This document shows, in pieces, positions 8,402 through 14,698 of a stretch of DNA of 20,485 nucleotides (positions within the stretch are counted from its first letter, which is position 1; every line of letters begins with the position of its first letter). The DNA is from Flavobacteriaceae bacterium (GTDB lineage: Bacteria; Bacteroidota; Bacteroidia; Flavobacteriales; Flavobacteriaceae), in contig JAENXB010000022.1 in the NCBI GenBank assembly GCA_016649785.1, positions 1 to 20,485 on the forward strand, read 5' to 3'. The notes under the pieces are model-generated. The model saw only the letters and a list, made by a program, of their open reading frames with translations. It was not told the DNA's origin and searched no databases. The position numbers and the translations under genes are program-made.

Positions 8402-8609
8402 AGAATTGATGATGATCATTTCCCGATTTGATTTGTTGGTTTAAATCAACCTATGCTTACCATACAAAATTTGATCTTTAATTAATAAAAATCCAAAACC
8501 TGGGCTAAAATTCCAACAGGTTTATTTTTCTTTGTCGTTACAAGCACTGCTAACAACAAGAACCTAAAAAAAATCAGGTAGATAAAAAATTTAATTCAGA
8601 AAACGGACC

Positions 8610-9137
8610 ATGATTATTGATGATCTAAAATTTGTAAAGCTGAATTCCGGCGATGTTAAAGAACTAGAACTAATCAGCAAACAAACCTACTTTAATGCAT
8701 TTTCATGGGGAAATTCCCCTGAGAATATGCGGACTTATTTGGAGGGTTCTTTATCTGAAAAAAAATTATTGAAGGAACTCAAGGAAGCAAATTCAGGGTT
8801 TTATTTTGCTGAGATGAACCATAAGACCATCGGATATTTTAAGATCAATTTCGGTGATGCGCAAACAGATCTACATGATCACAATGCAATGGAACTGGAA
8901 AGGATTTATGTAATAAAGGAATTTCAGGGCAAAAAAATTGGTCAGAAACTATTGGATAAAGTCCTGGGAATAGCCAAAAAGAATCAGATGGATTATTTGT
9001 GGTTAGGAGTTTGGGAGAAAAATGAAAGAGCGATCAGGTTTTACGAAAGGAATGGTTTTTCTGTAACAGGATCTCACCATTTTAGAATGGGGGATGAAAT
9101 TCAAACCGATCTAATTATGAAACTTCCCTTGAAATAA
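8610..9137 (+). CDS. paiA: GNAT N-acetyltransferase, PaiA-like (polyamine acetyltransferase)
   Basis: A 175-residue GNAT protein. Motif A, with the acetyl-CoA pyrophosphate loop, is LERIYVIKEFQGKKIGQKLL at 96-115. Motif B is WLGVWEKNERAIRFYERNGF at 131-150. The early NSPENMRTYLE (35-45) and the late FRMGDEIQTDLIM (158-170) are, from memory, near-matches to Bacillus subtilis PaiA, a spermidine/spermine N1-acetyltransferase, so I prefer that over an unspecified GNAT label. Role by family: acetylating polyamines to limit their toxicity, in the cytoplasm. No PaiB-like regulator lies next to it. It stands alone between the receptor terminator and trmL, with a 280-base upstream region in which I see no convincing promoter. 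The exact substrate is inferred. Confidence 0.82.
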   Translation: MIIDDLKFVKLNSGDVKELELISKQTYFNAFSWGNSPENMRTYLEGSLSEKKLLKELKEANSGFYFAEMNHKTIGYFKINFGDAQTDLHDHNAMELERIYVIKEFQGKKIGQKLLDKVLGIAKKNQMDYLWLGVWEKNERAIRFYERNGFSVTGSHHFRMGDEIQTDLIMKLPLK

Positions 9138-9150
9138 CAACCACAGGTTG
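9138..9150 (+). terminator. Small hairpin directly after the PaiA-like stop
   Basis: CAACC and GGTTG form a 5-bp stem around ACA immediately after the stop codon. There is no clear T-run, so termination would be weak; it may only stabilise the mRNA end. Confidence 0.2.
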
Positions 9151-9235
9151 ATTTATAAAAAACCTAAGAACATTTTATGTTAAGCAGATAATACAGTTGA
9201 ATATTGAATAGGAAGAAAAACAGATAAAATGAATT

Positions 9236-9691
9236 ATGGGATATAATATTGTGCTTATAGAACCGGAAATTCCAATGAATACCGGAAATATTGGTAGGTT
9301 GAGCCTGGCATCGGGATCGACTTTGCATTTGGTGAAACCCTTTGGTTTTGAATTGGACGATAAAAGGGTAAAACGTGCCGGACTTGATTACTGGAAGCAT
9401 ATTTCCCTGAAAATTTATGAAAGTGCAGATGAATTTTTCGAAATAAATAGGGATAAGAAAATGGCGTTTTTCTCAAGCCATGGGGAGAAAGAGTATTGGG
9501 ATATTGACTATACCGATGAGATGTTCCTCATTTTTGGAAAAGAATCCGTCGGATTGTCTTCTGAAATCATAGAAGCGAATCCGGATAAGCTATACAAAAT
9601 CCCTATTTTCAGTCCTCATATAAGAAGTTTAAACCTTGCAAACGCAGTGAGTGTTGTGGTATATGAAGGAATAAGAAGACTGAAATTATAA
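9236..9691 (+). CDS. trmL: tRNA (cytidine/uridine-34 2'-O)-methyltransferase TrmL
   Basis: A 151-residue protein with the size and motifs of TrmL (YibK): LIEPEIPMNTGNIGR at 7-21, VKPFGFELDDKRVKRAGLDY at 33-52, FGKESVGL at 100-107 and IRSLNLANAVSVVVYE at 129-144. The enzyme is a minimal SPOUT dimer that methylates the ribose of the wobble nucleotide of leucine tRNAs using S-adenosylmethionine. The DDKRxxRAGLDY block is specific to TrmL and separates it from the TrmH-like gene at 2802-3347. The ATG at 9236 leaves the usual short MGYNIVLIEPE start. It lies 98 bases after the PaiA-like gene and is convergent with the slipin gene. Confidence 0.93.
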   Translation: MGYNIVLIEPEIPMNTGNIGRLSLASGSTLHLVKPFGFELDDKRVKRAGLDYWKHISLKIYESADEFFEINRDKKMAFFSSHGEKEYWDIDYTDEMFLIFGKESVGLSSEIIEANPDKLYKIPIFSPHIRSLNLANAVSVVVYEGIRRLKL

Positions 9692-9789
9692 ATTCCAAGT
9701 TCCAAATTCCAGATTTCAAATTCCAAATCCCAAAATTAATCTAATATTTATTTTCGGCTACTTCTCAAATCTAACATCTCAAATCTCTA
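9692..9789. repeat. Degenerate TTCCAAA/TCTCAAATCT simple repeats between convergent genes
   Basis: From 9692 a 7-8-base unit of the type ATTCCAA recurs imperfectly about five times. A second run (9759-9788) has CTTCTCAAATCTA and ATCTCAAATCTC. The latter shares ACTTCTCAAATCTA with the tail of the TrmH-like gene near 2807-2820. Both places lie between convergent gene ends. No gene or hairpin terminator is visible. Confidence 0.55.
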
Positions 9790-10518
9790 TTATTTTTTTG
9801 GCAAGGCTTCTTCGGGGAAAGGAAAGATAATGGTTGAATTTTTCTCTGCGGCTATATCTGACAAGGTTTGGTAAAGCCTTAATTTAATAGCTGAAGGCGA
9901 TTGGTCTATCAGTTTCCCTGCCTCCAGAAGTTTTCCTGCCGCCTGTTCTTCTGCCAAAGCGAGAATAATCTGTGATCTTCTTGAACGTTCAGCTTCTGCC
10001 TGCCCGGCCATCATGCGTTTCATATTTTCAGGCAATTGAATATCCTTAATTTTCATGCCAACTATTTCAATTCCCCATACCCGGGTTTCTTCTTCTACAT
10101 TGTCTTTAATGTTATCTCCCATTTCTTCCCGTTTGGATAAAATAGTGTCCAGTTCCACTTTTCCGCAAACATCCCTTAAAGCGGCCTGAGAAAGTTGTGC
10201 AATGGCGTAATTATACTCTTCCACTTCCAGAACGGCCTTTTCCGGATCGTTAATCCTGAAGAAAACCACCCCGTCAATACTACAGGGAACATTATCCTTG
10301 GTCATTACTTCCTGGGAAAGTATGTTGATGGTAATTACGCGAATATCTACAATTTGAACGGTTTCAACTATGGGGATAATCCATCTGAATCCGGGTTTCA
10401 GTATCTTTATGTATTTCCCGAACCTGAATTTTAAGGCTCTTTTGTATTCAAAAACTATACGAATGCCGCTAAGTAAAAATAAGCCAAATAGAATGCCGAA
10501 AAGTGCTGATGGAACCAT
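9790..10518 (-). CDS. Slipin / SPFH (band 7) membrane protein
   Basis: A 242-residue stomatin-like protein. A single N-terminal hydrophobic segment (about 4-21, ALFGILFGLFLLSG) anchors it. The SPFH domain follows from about residue 22 (EYKRALKFRFGKYIKILKPGFRWIIP) to about 165, with typical slipin stretches TKDNVPCSIDGVVFFRI (73-89), LRDVCGKVELDTILSKRE (114-131) and IEIVGMKIKDIQLPE (150-164). An alanine/glutamate-rich helix (QAEAERSRRSQIILALAEEQ) then drives oligomerisation. By family it forms ring-like assemblies in the membrane and influences local lipid or protease organisation. Slipins are often paired with an NfeD protein, but none is adjacent here. Length is near normal for the family. 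Confidence 0.88.
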   Translation of the reverse strand: MVPSALFGILFGLFLLSGIRIVFEYKRALKFRFGKYIKILKPGFRWIIPIVETVQIVDIRVITINILSQEVMTKDNVPCSIDGVVFFRINDPEKAVLEVEEYNYAIAQLSQAALRDVCGKVELDTILSKREEMGDNIKDNVEEETRVWGIEIVGMKIKDIQLPENMKRMMAGQAEAERSRRSQIILALAEEQAAGKLLEAGKLIDQSPSAIKLRLYQTLSDIAAEKNSTIIFPFPEEALPKK

Positions 10519-10819
10519 ACTGCCAGGATTAGGTTAATAATTAAAATTTCAATCCATTTAAACAGGACTTGAACGGGTAGCTTTAAAATATTTTCACTAA
10601 AAAATTACAATTTATTGAAATTAAGTAGTTTAAATCAACTTAAGAAACCCCGAAAATCCTAAATGATTGAATTTAACCTATTAAATTTAGTAAAAATTAA
10701 ATGAGAAAACAAAATGCGATCTGCTTATTTATTTTTCATCGGTTTAAATATTACAGGATTTTCAGCCAAGACAAAAAATGAAAATCATTAATTATTAAAA
10801 AAAACAGTAAATTTAGGAA

Positions 10820-10838
10820 CGGACCCATGTGTCCGCCC
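10820..10838 (+). repeat. REP-like palindrome R1
   Basis: CGGAC (10820-10824) and GTCCG (10831-10835) enclose CCATGT, followed by CCC. It is the same family as R2-R4: core ACCCAwGTGT between GC-rich complementary arms. Confidence 0.6.
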
Positions 10839-10900
10839 TTGCCTTCATAATGAAATGGGCGGTGTTTAATGGGAAAATTGGCGATGTTTAATAATGAAAT

Positions 10901-10922
10901 GGGCGGACACATAGGTCCGCCC
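10901..10922 (-). repeat. REP-like palindrome R2, inverted relative to R1
   Basis: GGGCGGAC (10901-10908) and GTCCGCCC (10915-10922) are perfect 8-bp arms around ACATAG. Read on the minus strand it is the same element as R1, so R1 and R2 form a head-to-head pair about 60 bases apart, like a BIME. Confidence 0.7.
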
Positions 10923-10948
10923 GTACGATTGGGAATAAAATAAAAATT

Positions 10949-11686
10949 ATGGTTTATAATCCCAGCATTCATCATCGCAAATCTATTCGATTAAAAGGAT
11001 ATGATTATTCGCAGGAAGGATTGTATTTTATTACAATTTGCGTTCAAAATAAAAAATTGTTGTTCGGGAAAATCGCGCGTCCAATCCCCATACACGTAGG
11101 GGCAGACCCAAGTGTCTGCCCAATCTACCCGGATAATGACCAGCCAATTCCGCAGGACATATCATTTCCAAATAAGCCGACAATCCCGTCCAATAACGAC
11201 CCCCAATTAACATTAAACGATGCCGGAAAAATGATTGAAAAATGGTTTCTGAAATTGGAAAATAAATTCCCCGATATTAAATGTGATATTTTCATTGTGA
11301 TGCCAAATCATGTTCATTGCATTATTGTTAATAACGGGGCAGGGAATAAGAATATCGCGCGGGGAAACCACATTAATAACGACCCCAATTTGGATAGACC
11401 GTCAATTAACGGGGAAACATCAATTTTGGACGAATCGTCAATAATGGGCGAACACTTGGGTTCGCCCCTAGGTTCGCCCCTGGGTTCGGTGATGCAATGG
11501 TTTAAAACCATGTCTACAAATGAATACATCCGGGGGGTTAAAACATTGGATTGGGAACGTTTTGATGGTAAATTGTGGCAGCGCAATTATTGGGAACATA
11601 TCATTCGTGATGAAAAATCATATACTGCCATCAGGAAATACATCATTAATAATCCCCGAAATTGGAATGTGGATAAATTCAAATAA
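10949..11686 (+). CDS. REP-associated tyrosine transposase (RAYT, IS200/IS605 TnpA-like)
   Basis: A 245-residue single-strand transposase of the Y1 HUH class. The start YNPSIHHRKSIRLKGYDYSQ and GLYFITICVQNKKLLFGKI (24-42) are the standard opening of Bacteroidota RAYTs. VMPNHVHCIIV (118-127) holds the metal-binding HxH pair H121/H123, and LWQRNYWEHIIRDEKSY (209-225) with KYIINNPRNW (230-239) carries the conserved Tyr, probably Y231, as nucleophile. By family these enzymes nick and join REP hairpins and appear as single-copy domesticated genes. Two unusual inserts interrupt the fold, at about residues 43-86 and 130-178. Each is encoded in part by a REP-like palindrome (R3, giving HVGADPSVCP; R4, giving GEHLGSPLGSPLGS). 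The frame remains open, so the protein may still be made; activity is unknown. Confidence 0.87.
   Translation: MVYNPSIHHRKSIRLKGYDYSQEGLYFITICVQNKKLLFGKIARPIPIHVGADPSVCPIYPDNDQPIPQDISFPNKPTIPSNNDPQLTLNDAGKMIEKWFLKLENKFPDIKCDIFIVMPNHVHCIIVNNGAGNKNIARGNHINNDPNLDRPSINGETSILDESSIMGEHLGSPLGSPLGSVMQWFKTMSTNEYIRGVKTLDWERFDGKLWQRNYWEHIIRDEKSYTAIRKYIINNPRNWNVDKFK
11100..11121 (+). repeat. REP-like palindrome R3 inside the RAYT coding sequence
   Basis: GGGCAGAC (11100-11107) and GTCTGCCC (11114-11121) are perfect 8-bp arms around CCAAGT. The arm bases change in a compensating way relative to R1/R2. It is translated as part of VGADPSVCP. Confidence 0.75.
11446..11489 (-). repeat. REP-like palindrome R4 with tandem extensions, inside the RAYT coding sequence
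   Basis: GGGCGAAC (11446-11453) and GTTCGCCC (11460-11467) are perfect 8-bp arms around ACTTGG. The right arm then repeats as GTTCGCCCCTGG and GTTCGG, giving a 12-base tandem unit translated as GSPLGSPLGS. The orientation is opposite to R3. Confidence 0.75.
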
Positions 11687-11732
11687 TACCATAAAGGAAT
11701 CGAAAAACGGGATAAATCCCAGTTGGTATTAT
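11683..11732 (+). repeat. Nested stem-loop at the 3' end of the RAYT gene
   Basis: ATAATACCA (11683-11691, overlapping the stop codon) pairs with TGGTATTAT (11724-11732). Inside the loop GGGAT (11709-11713) and ATCCC (11716-11720) form a second hairpin. It could be a terminator-like structure or the right-hand end of a RAYT-REP unit; there is no T-run. Confidence 0.5.
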
Positions 11733-11750
11733 AAACTTTGATAAGTAATT

Positions 11751-11767
11751 AATTGACTTAGTCAATT
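11751..11767. promoter_or_regulatory. Perfect palindrome upstream of xseA
   Basis: AATTGACTTAGTCAATT has 8-bp arms around a central T. It lies 38 bases ahead of the first possible xseA start and would suit a dimeric repressor or activator. A weak TAnnTTTG-like CATATTTG follows at about 11785. Confidence 0.4.
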
Positions 11768-11805
11768 CTGAATTTTTAGCATTCATATTTGCAGGCTGTT
11801 TTTTT

Positions 11806-13281
11806 ATGAAAGAAAGCATAATTTTGTCTTTTACAGAAAACACAGCTTTAACTTGCGCCAGACTTTCGAAAATACTGACAATGCCGGAAATAGTAAACGA
11901 TAAAACCGTATTCACTTTGCTTGAGGTCACAAAGAGCATTCAAAAAACGCTTGCCGAGAGGTATAAAAGTGCATATTGGGTGAAAGCGGAAATGAACAAA
12001 TTGAATTATTACAGCCATTCGGGACATTGCTATCCTGAATTGGTGGAGAAGGCTAATGGAAAAGTGATCGCTCAAATTAAATCGATTTTATGGAAGGACG
12101 ACTACATAAATGTCAACAACAACTTCCTGAATGTCCTCAAAGAACCTTTAAAAGATGGCATAAAAATATTATTCCTGGCAAAAATTTCATTCGACCCGGC
12201 TTACGGACTTTCCCTAAGGATAATCGACATAGACCCGAGTTACACTTTGGGGGATCTTGAAAAGGAAAAGCAGGAAACCATTAAAAGATTGAAATCCGAA
12301 GGAATTTTCAACAGAAATAAGTTGCTGCAAATCCCGATGTTGCCAAAACGCATCGCGATTATTTCCGTTGAAACAAGTAAGGGTTATGCCGATTTTTTGA
12401 AAGTCCTGGAAACAAATTCATGGAACTATAAATTCTTTCATCTACTTTATCCATCACTGCTTCAGGGGGACAGGGCAACAGTTTCCATCAAAAATCAATT
12501 GAAGCGGATAAAAAAAGTCAGGGAACATTTTGACGTGGTAGCAATTATTCGTGGCGGGGGAGGGGATATCGGGCTGTCCTGTTACAACAATTATGAACTC
12601 GCCAGGGAAATAGCATTGTTTCCAATTCCTGTTATTACGGGAATTGGGCACGTTACAAATGAAACGGTTGTTGAAATGATCTCATTTTCAAACGCGATCA
12701 CACCGACCAAAATAGCGGAATATCTGCTTCAGAAATTTCATAATTTTTCGGTTCCGGTCCAAAAAGCAGAAGAAAAGATCAGGGATAAGTCAAGACGATT
12801 GATAAGTGATGAAAAAACGAAATTCGGTTCTGAGATAAAGCTATTTCGGTCGGTGACAGAAAATATTCTGATCGGCAATCGAAATCAGATCAAAGAAAAT
12901 ATCAATTCATTGGTTCAGCAAACCACATTTCGGTTTAAAAATGAAAAGGAATATTTGCGGTTTGGCAGGGAAGAAATTAAAAGAGGGACTTTTAAATTTT
13001 GCGCCGCTGAAAAACAGGAGATCAACGGATTTGCTTTAATTATGAAGAAAGATGTGATCTCCCAGATAATTCAGTCAAAAACAGCATTGAATAATATGGA
13101 AAAAAATATTGAAAATATGAGTCCGCAGAGTGTTCTAAAACGTGGTTATAGCATCACTATGAGCAATGGAAAAGCCATAAAAAGTACCGAAAATTTAAAA
13201 GAAGGCGACGCATTGGAAACAATAGTTTATGAAGGGCGTATTTTTAGCCTGGTAAAATCATCGATAAAAACAATAGAATAA
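11806..13281 (+). CDS. xseA: Exodeoxyribonuclease VII large subunit
   Basis: The large, catalytic subunit of exonuclease VII, which degrades single-stranded DNA from both ends. The N-terminal OB-fold (about 34-145; VFTLLEVTKSIQKTLAERY) binds ssDNA. The catalytic domain carries KRIAIISVETSKGYADF (181-197), IIRGGGGDIGLSCYNNYELA (247-266) and PVITGIGHVTNETVVEMI (275-292). A long coiled-coil region follows to the C-terminal VLKRGYSITMSNGKAI strand. The GGGGDxGLSCYNN and HxTNxT forms differ from the proteobacterial GGGS and HETD forms; from memory this is the usual Bacteroidota variant, so not decay. The first ATG (11806) gives 491 residues, but the internal ATG at 11881 (MPEIVNDKTVF) is the more likely start, because the 25 residues before it do not look like the family. 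The stop overlaps the xseB start by one base. Confidence 0.93.
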   Translation: MKESIILSFTENTALTCARLSKILTMPEIVNDKTVFTLLEVTKSIQKTLAERYKSAYWVKAEMNKLNYYSHSGHCYPELVEKANGKVIAQIKSILWKDDYINVNNNFLNVLKEPLKDGIKILFLAKISFDPAYGLSLRIIDIDPSYTLGDLEKEKQETIKRLKSEGIFNRNKLLQIPMLPKRIAIISVETSKGYADFLKVLETNSWNYKFFHLLYPSLLQGDRATVSIKNQLKRIKKVREHFDVVAIIRGGGGDIGLSCYNNYELAREIALFPIPVITGIGHVTNETVVEMISFSNAITPTKIAEYLLQKFHNFSVPVQKAEEKIRDKSRRLISDEKTKFGSEIKLFRSVTENILIGNRNQIKENINSLVQQTTFRFKNEKEYLRFGREEIKRGTFKFCAAEKQEINGFALIMKKDVISQIIQSKTALNNMEKNIENMSPQSVLKRGYSITMSNGKAIKSTENLKEGDALETIVYEGRIFSLVKSSIKTIE

Positions 13282-13514
13282 TGAGCGATATTCCTACATA
13301 TACAGAAGCCTTTGACGAATTGCAAAGCATCGTTTCCGAAATTGAGCAGGGTGAAATTTCAGTAGATGAACTTTCTGAAAAAGTAAAAAGAGCTGCATTA
13401 CTTATTAAAATATGCAAACAAAAACTCACTTCAACCGAGGAAGACGTGGACAGGATCCTGAGGGAATTGGACACTACCACAAATGAAAATGACGCGCAAC
13501 AAAACGGGAGTTAA
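13281..13514 (+). CDS. xseB: Exodeoxyribonuclease VII small subunit
   Basis: A 77-residue protein of normal XseB size. The helical hairpin is visible as YTEAFDELQSIVSEIEQGEI, then SVDELSEKVKRAALLIKICK and a glutamate-rich tail. Several copies of XseB bind the coiled-coil arm of one XseA and are required for its activity. The TAATG overlap with xseA indicates translational coupling in one operon. The first 13 residues and the polar C-terminus (NENDAQQNGS) are unremarkable. Confidence 0.92.
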   Translation: MSDIPTYTEAFDELQSIVSEIEQGEISVDELSEKVKRAALLIKICKQKLTSTEEDVDRILRELDTTTNENDAQQNGS

Positions 13515-13618
13515 CTGAGTTTTTGGGTTCTAGTTGAAGTTAAATATTTTATTTAAAGCGTTCCAACTTAAATTGAACCAGGTGTGAAAGCAAATTTAAA
13601 AGTTGAGGAGCATTCCGA

Positions 13619-13652
13619 TTGAGAAAAAGCTATCTAATTTTTTATAGTTTTG
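13619..13652 (+). promoter_or_regulatory. Candidate promoter of the lpxD-ABC transporter operon
   Basis: TAGTTTTG at 13645-13652 fits TAnnTTTG exactly and lies 38 bases ahead of the lpxD ATG. A TTG at 13619-13621 is 23 bases upstream, at the wide end of the usual spacing. Confidence 0.5.
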
Positions 13653-13690
13653 CAATGCTATTTTAAGAAATTAATATTTAAAAAAAATCT

Positions 13691-14683
13691 ATGAAATCAT
13701 ACACAATCCAGGAGATCAATGAGATTTTAAAAGGGGAATTGGTGGGAAACACCAATCACAAGATAAACGGGCCTGAAGAATTGGAGAGAGCCGGGGGTAA
13801 TCAGATCACCATAATTGGAAGCCAGAAATATGTGCGGCAATGGGCAAATTCCAAGGCCTGTGCAGCAATTGTTAATGAGAAACTGGATCTTGAGCCCGGT
13901 GAGAACCGTGCTTTGATCAAAGTGAATAATGCCGATTTGGCCATGGCTAAATTATTGACGGTTTTTGCCCCGGCACCACCTCAATTTAACCAGGATATTC
14001 ATCCCACTGCAGTTGTTCATGAGTCGGCAACTTTAGGGAAAGGATGTAAAATTGGCGCCGGCTGCTATGTGGGAAGAGATGTTGTTTTGGGTGAGGAAGT
14101 GATTTTATATCCCAATGTTACCATTATGGACGAAACCAAAATTGGTCAGGGCACTATTATTTGGCCGGGAACCGTAATTAGGGAACGCTGTGAAATAGGT
14201 AGCTTTTGCATTTTTCATATCAATGTGAGTATTGGAGCCGATGGTTTTGGATACCGTCCAAGTGAAGACGGAAGGGGTTTGGTCAAGGTGCCTCAAATTG
14301 GGAATGTAGTTATTGGAAACGCTGTGGAGATAGGCGCAAATTCCTGTGTTGACCGCGGAAAGTTTAGTTCAACAATAATTGGCGATGGTTGTAAAATTGA
14401 CAACCTGGTCCAGATCGCGCATAATTGTGTTTTGGGGAGATCCTGTATTATGGCGGGCCACAGTGGCCTCGCAGGTTCTGTTACCCTGGGGGACGGTGTT
14501 ATTGTTGGCGGAAGTGCTTCCATCAGTGATCACGTAACTGTTCATTCAGGAGCAGTGGTAGCAGGAGGTTCAGGCGTAATGAATGATGTCGCGGCAGGAA
14601 AAACCGTTTTGGGATATCCTGCGACAGATTCTAAAAATATGCTTAAACAATGGATAGAATTGCGAAGGCTCGTTAAAAAATAA
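13691..14683 (+). CDS. lpxD: UDP-3-O-acylglucosamine N-acyltransferase
   Basis: A 330-residue LpxD, which adds the N-linked acyl chain in lipid A synthesis using acyl-ACP. The N-terminal uridine-binding domain spans about 1-100 (ending FAPAPPQFNQDIHPTAVVH). It is followed by a left-handed beta-helix of hexapeptide repeats (IGxG, LGxx) from about 104 to 310. The IGADGFGY block (181-188) and NLVQIAHNCVLG (238-249), with H244 as the catalytic base, identify LpxD rather than LpxA. A helical C-terminus (MLKQWIELRRLVKK) completes the normal length. It is separate from any lpxA, lpxB or fabZ genes, and flavobacteria often carry a second LpxD, so this may be the stand-alone paralogue (inference). The ABC exporter starts 15 bases after its stop, suggesting an operon. 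Confidence 0.9.
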   Translation: MKSYTIQEINEILKGELVGNTNHKINGPEELERAGGNQITIIGSQKYVRQWANSKACAAIVNEKLDLEPGENRALIKVNNADLAMAKLLTVFAPAPPQFNQDIHPTAVVHESATLGKGCKIGAGCYVGRDVVLGEEVILYPNVTIMDETKIGQGTIIWPGTVIRERCEIGSFCIFHINVSIGADGFGYRPSEDGRGLVKVPQIGNVVIGNAVEIGANSCVDRGKFSSTIIGDGCKIDNLVQIAHNCVLGRSCIMAGHSGLAGSVTLGDGVIVGGSASISDHVTVHSGAVVAGGSGVMNDVAAGKTVLGYPATDSKNMLKQWIELRRLVKK

Positions 14684-14698
14684 ATTAAAAACAAGCTT

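Larger units (their letters stand above)
10519..10948. other. 430-base intergenic region ahead of the RAYT gene
   Basis: 10519-10800 is AT-rich with no recognisable gene or hairpin. The last 130 bases hold two REP-like palindromes and a 16-base direct repeat (ATAATGAAATGGGCGG at 10847-10862 and again at 10891-10906), belonging to the mobile locus that follows. Confidence 0.6.

Noticed and set aside
8610..9691. paiA-trmL as a functional pair
   Set aside because: Same direction but 98 bases apart with no shared function; adjacency alone is not evidence.
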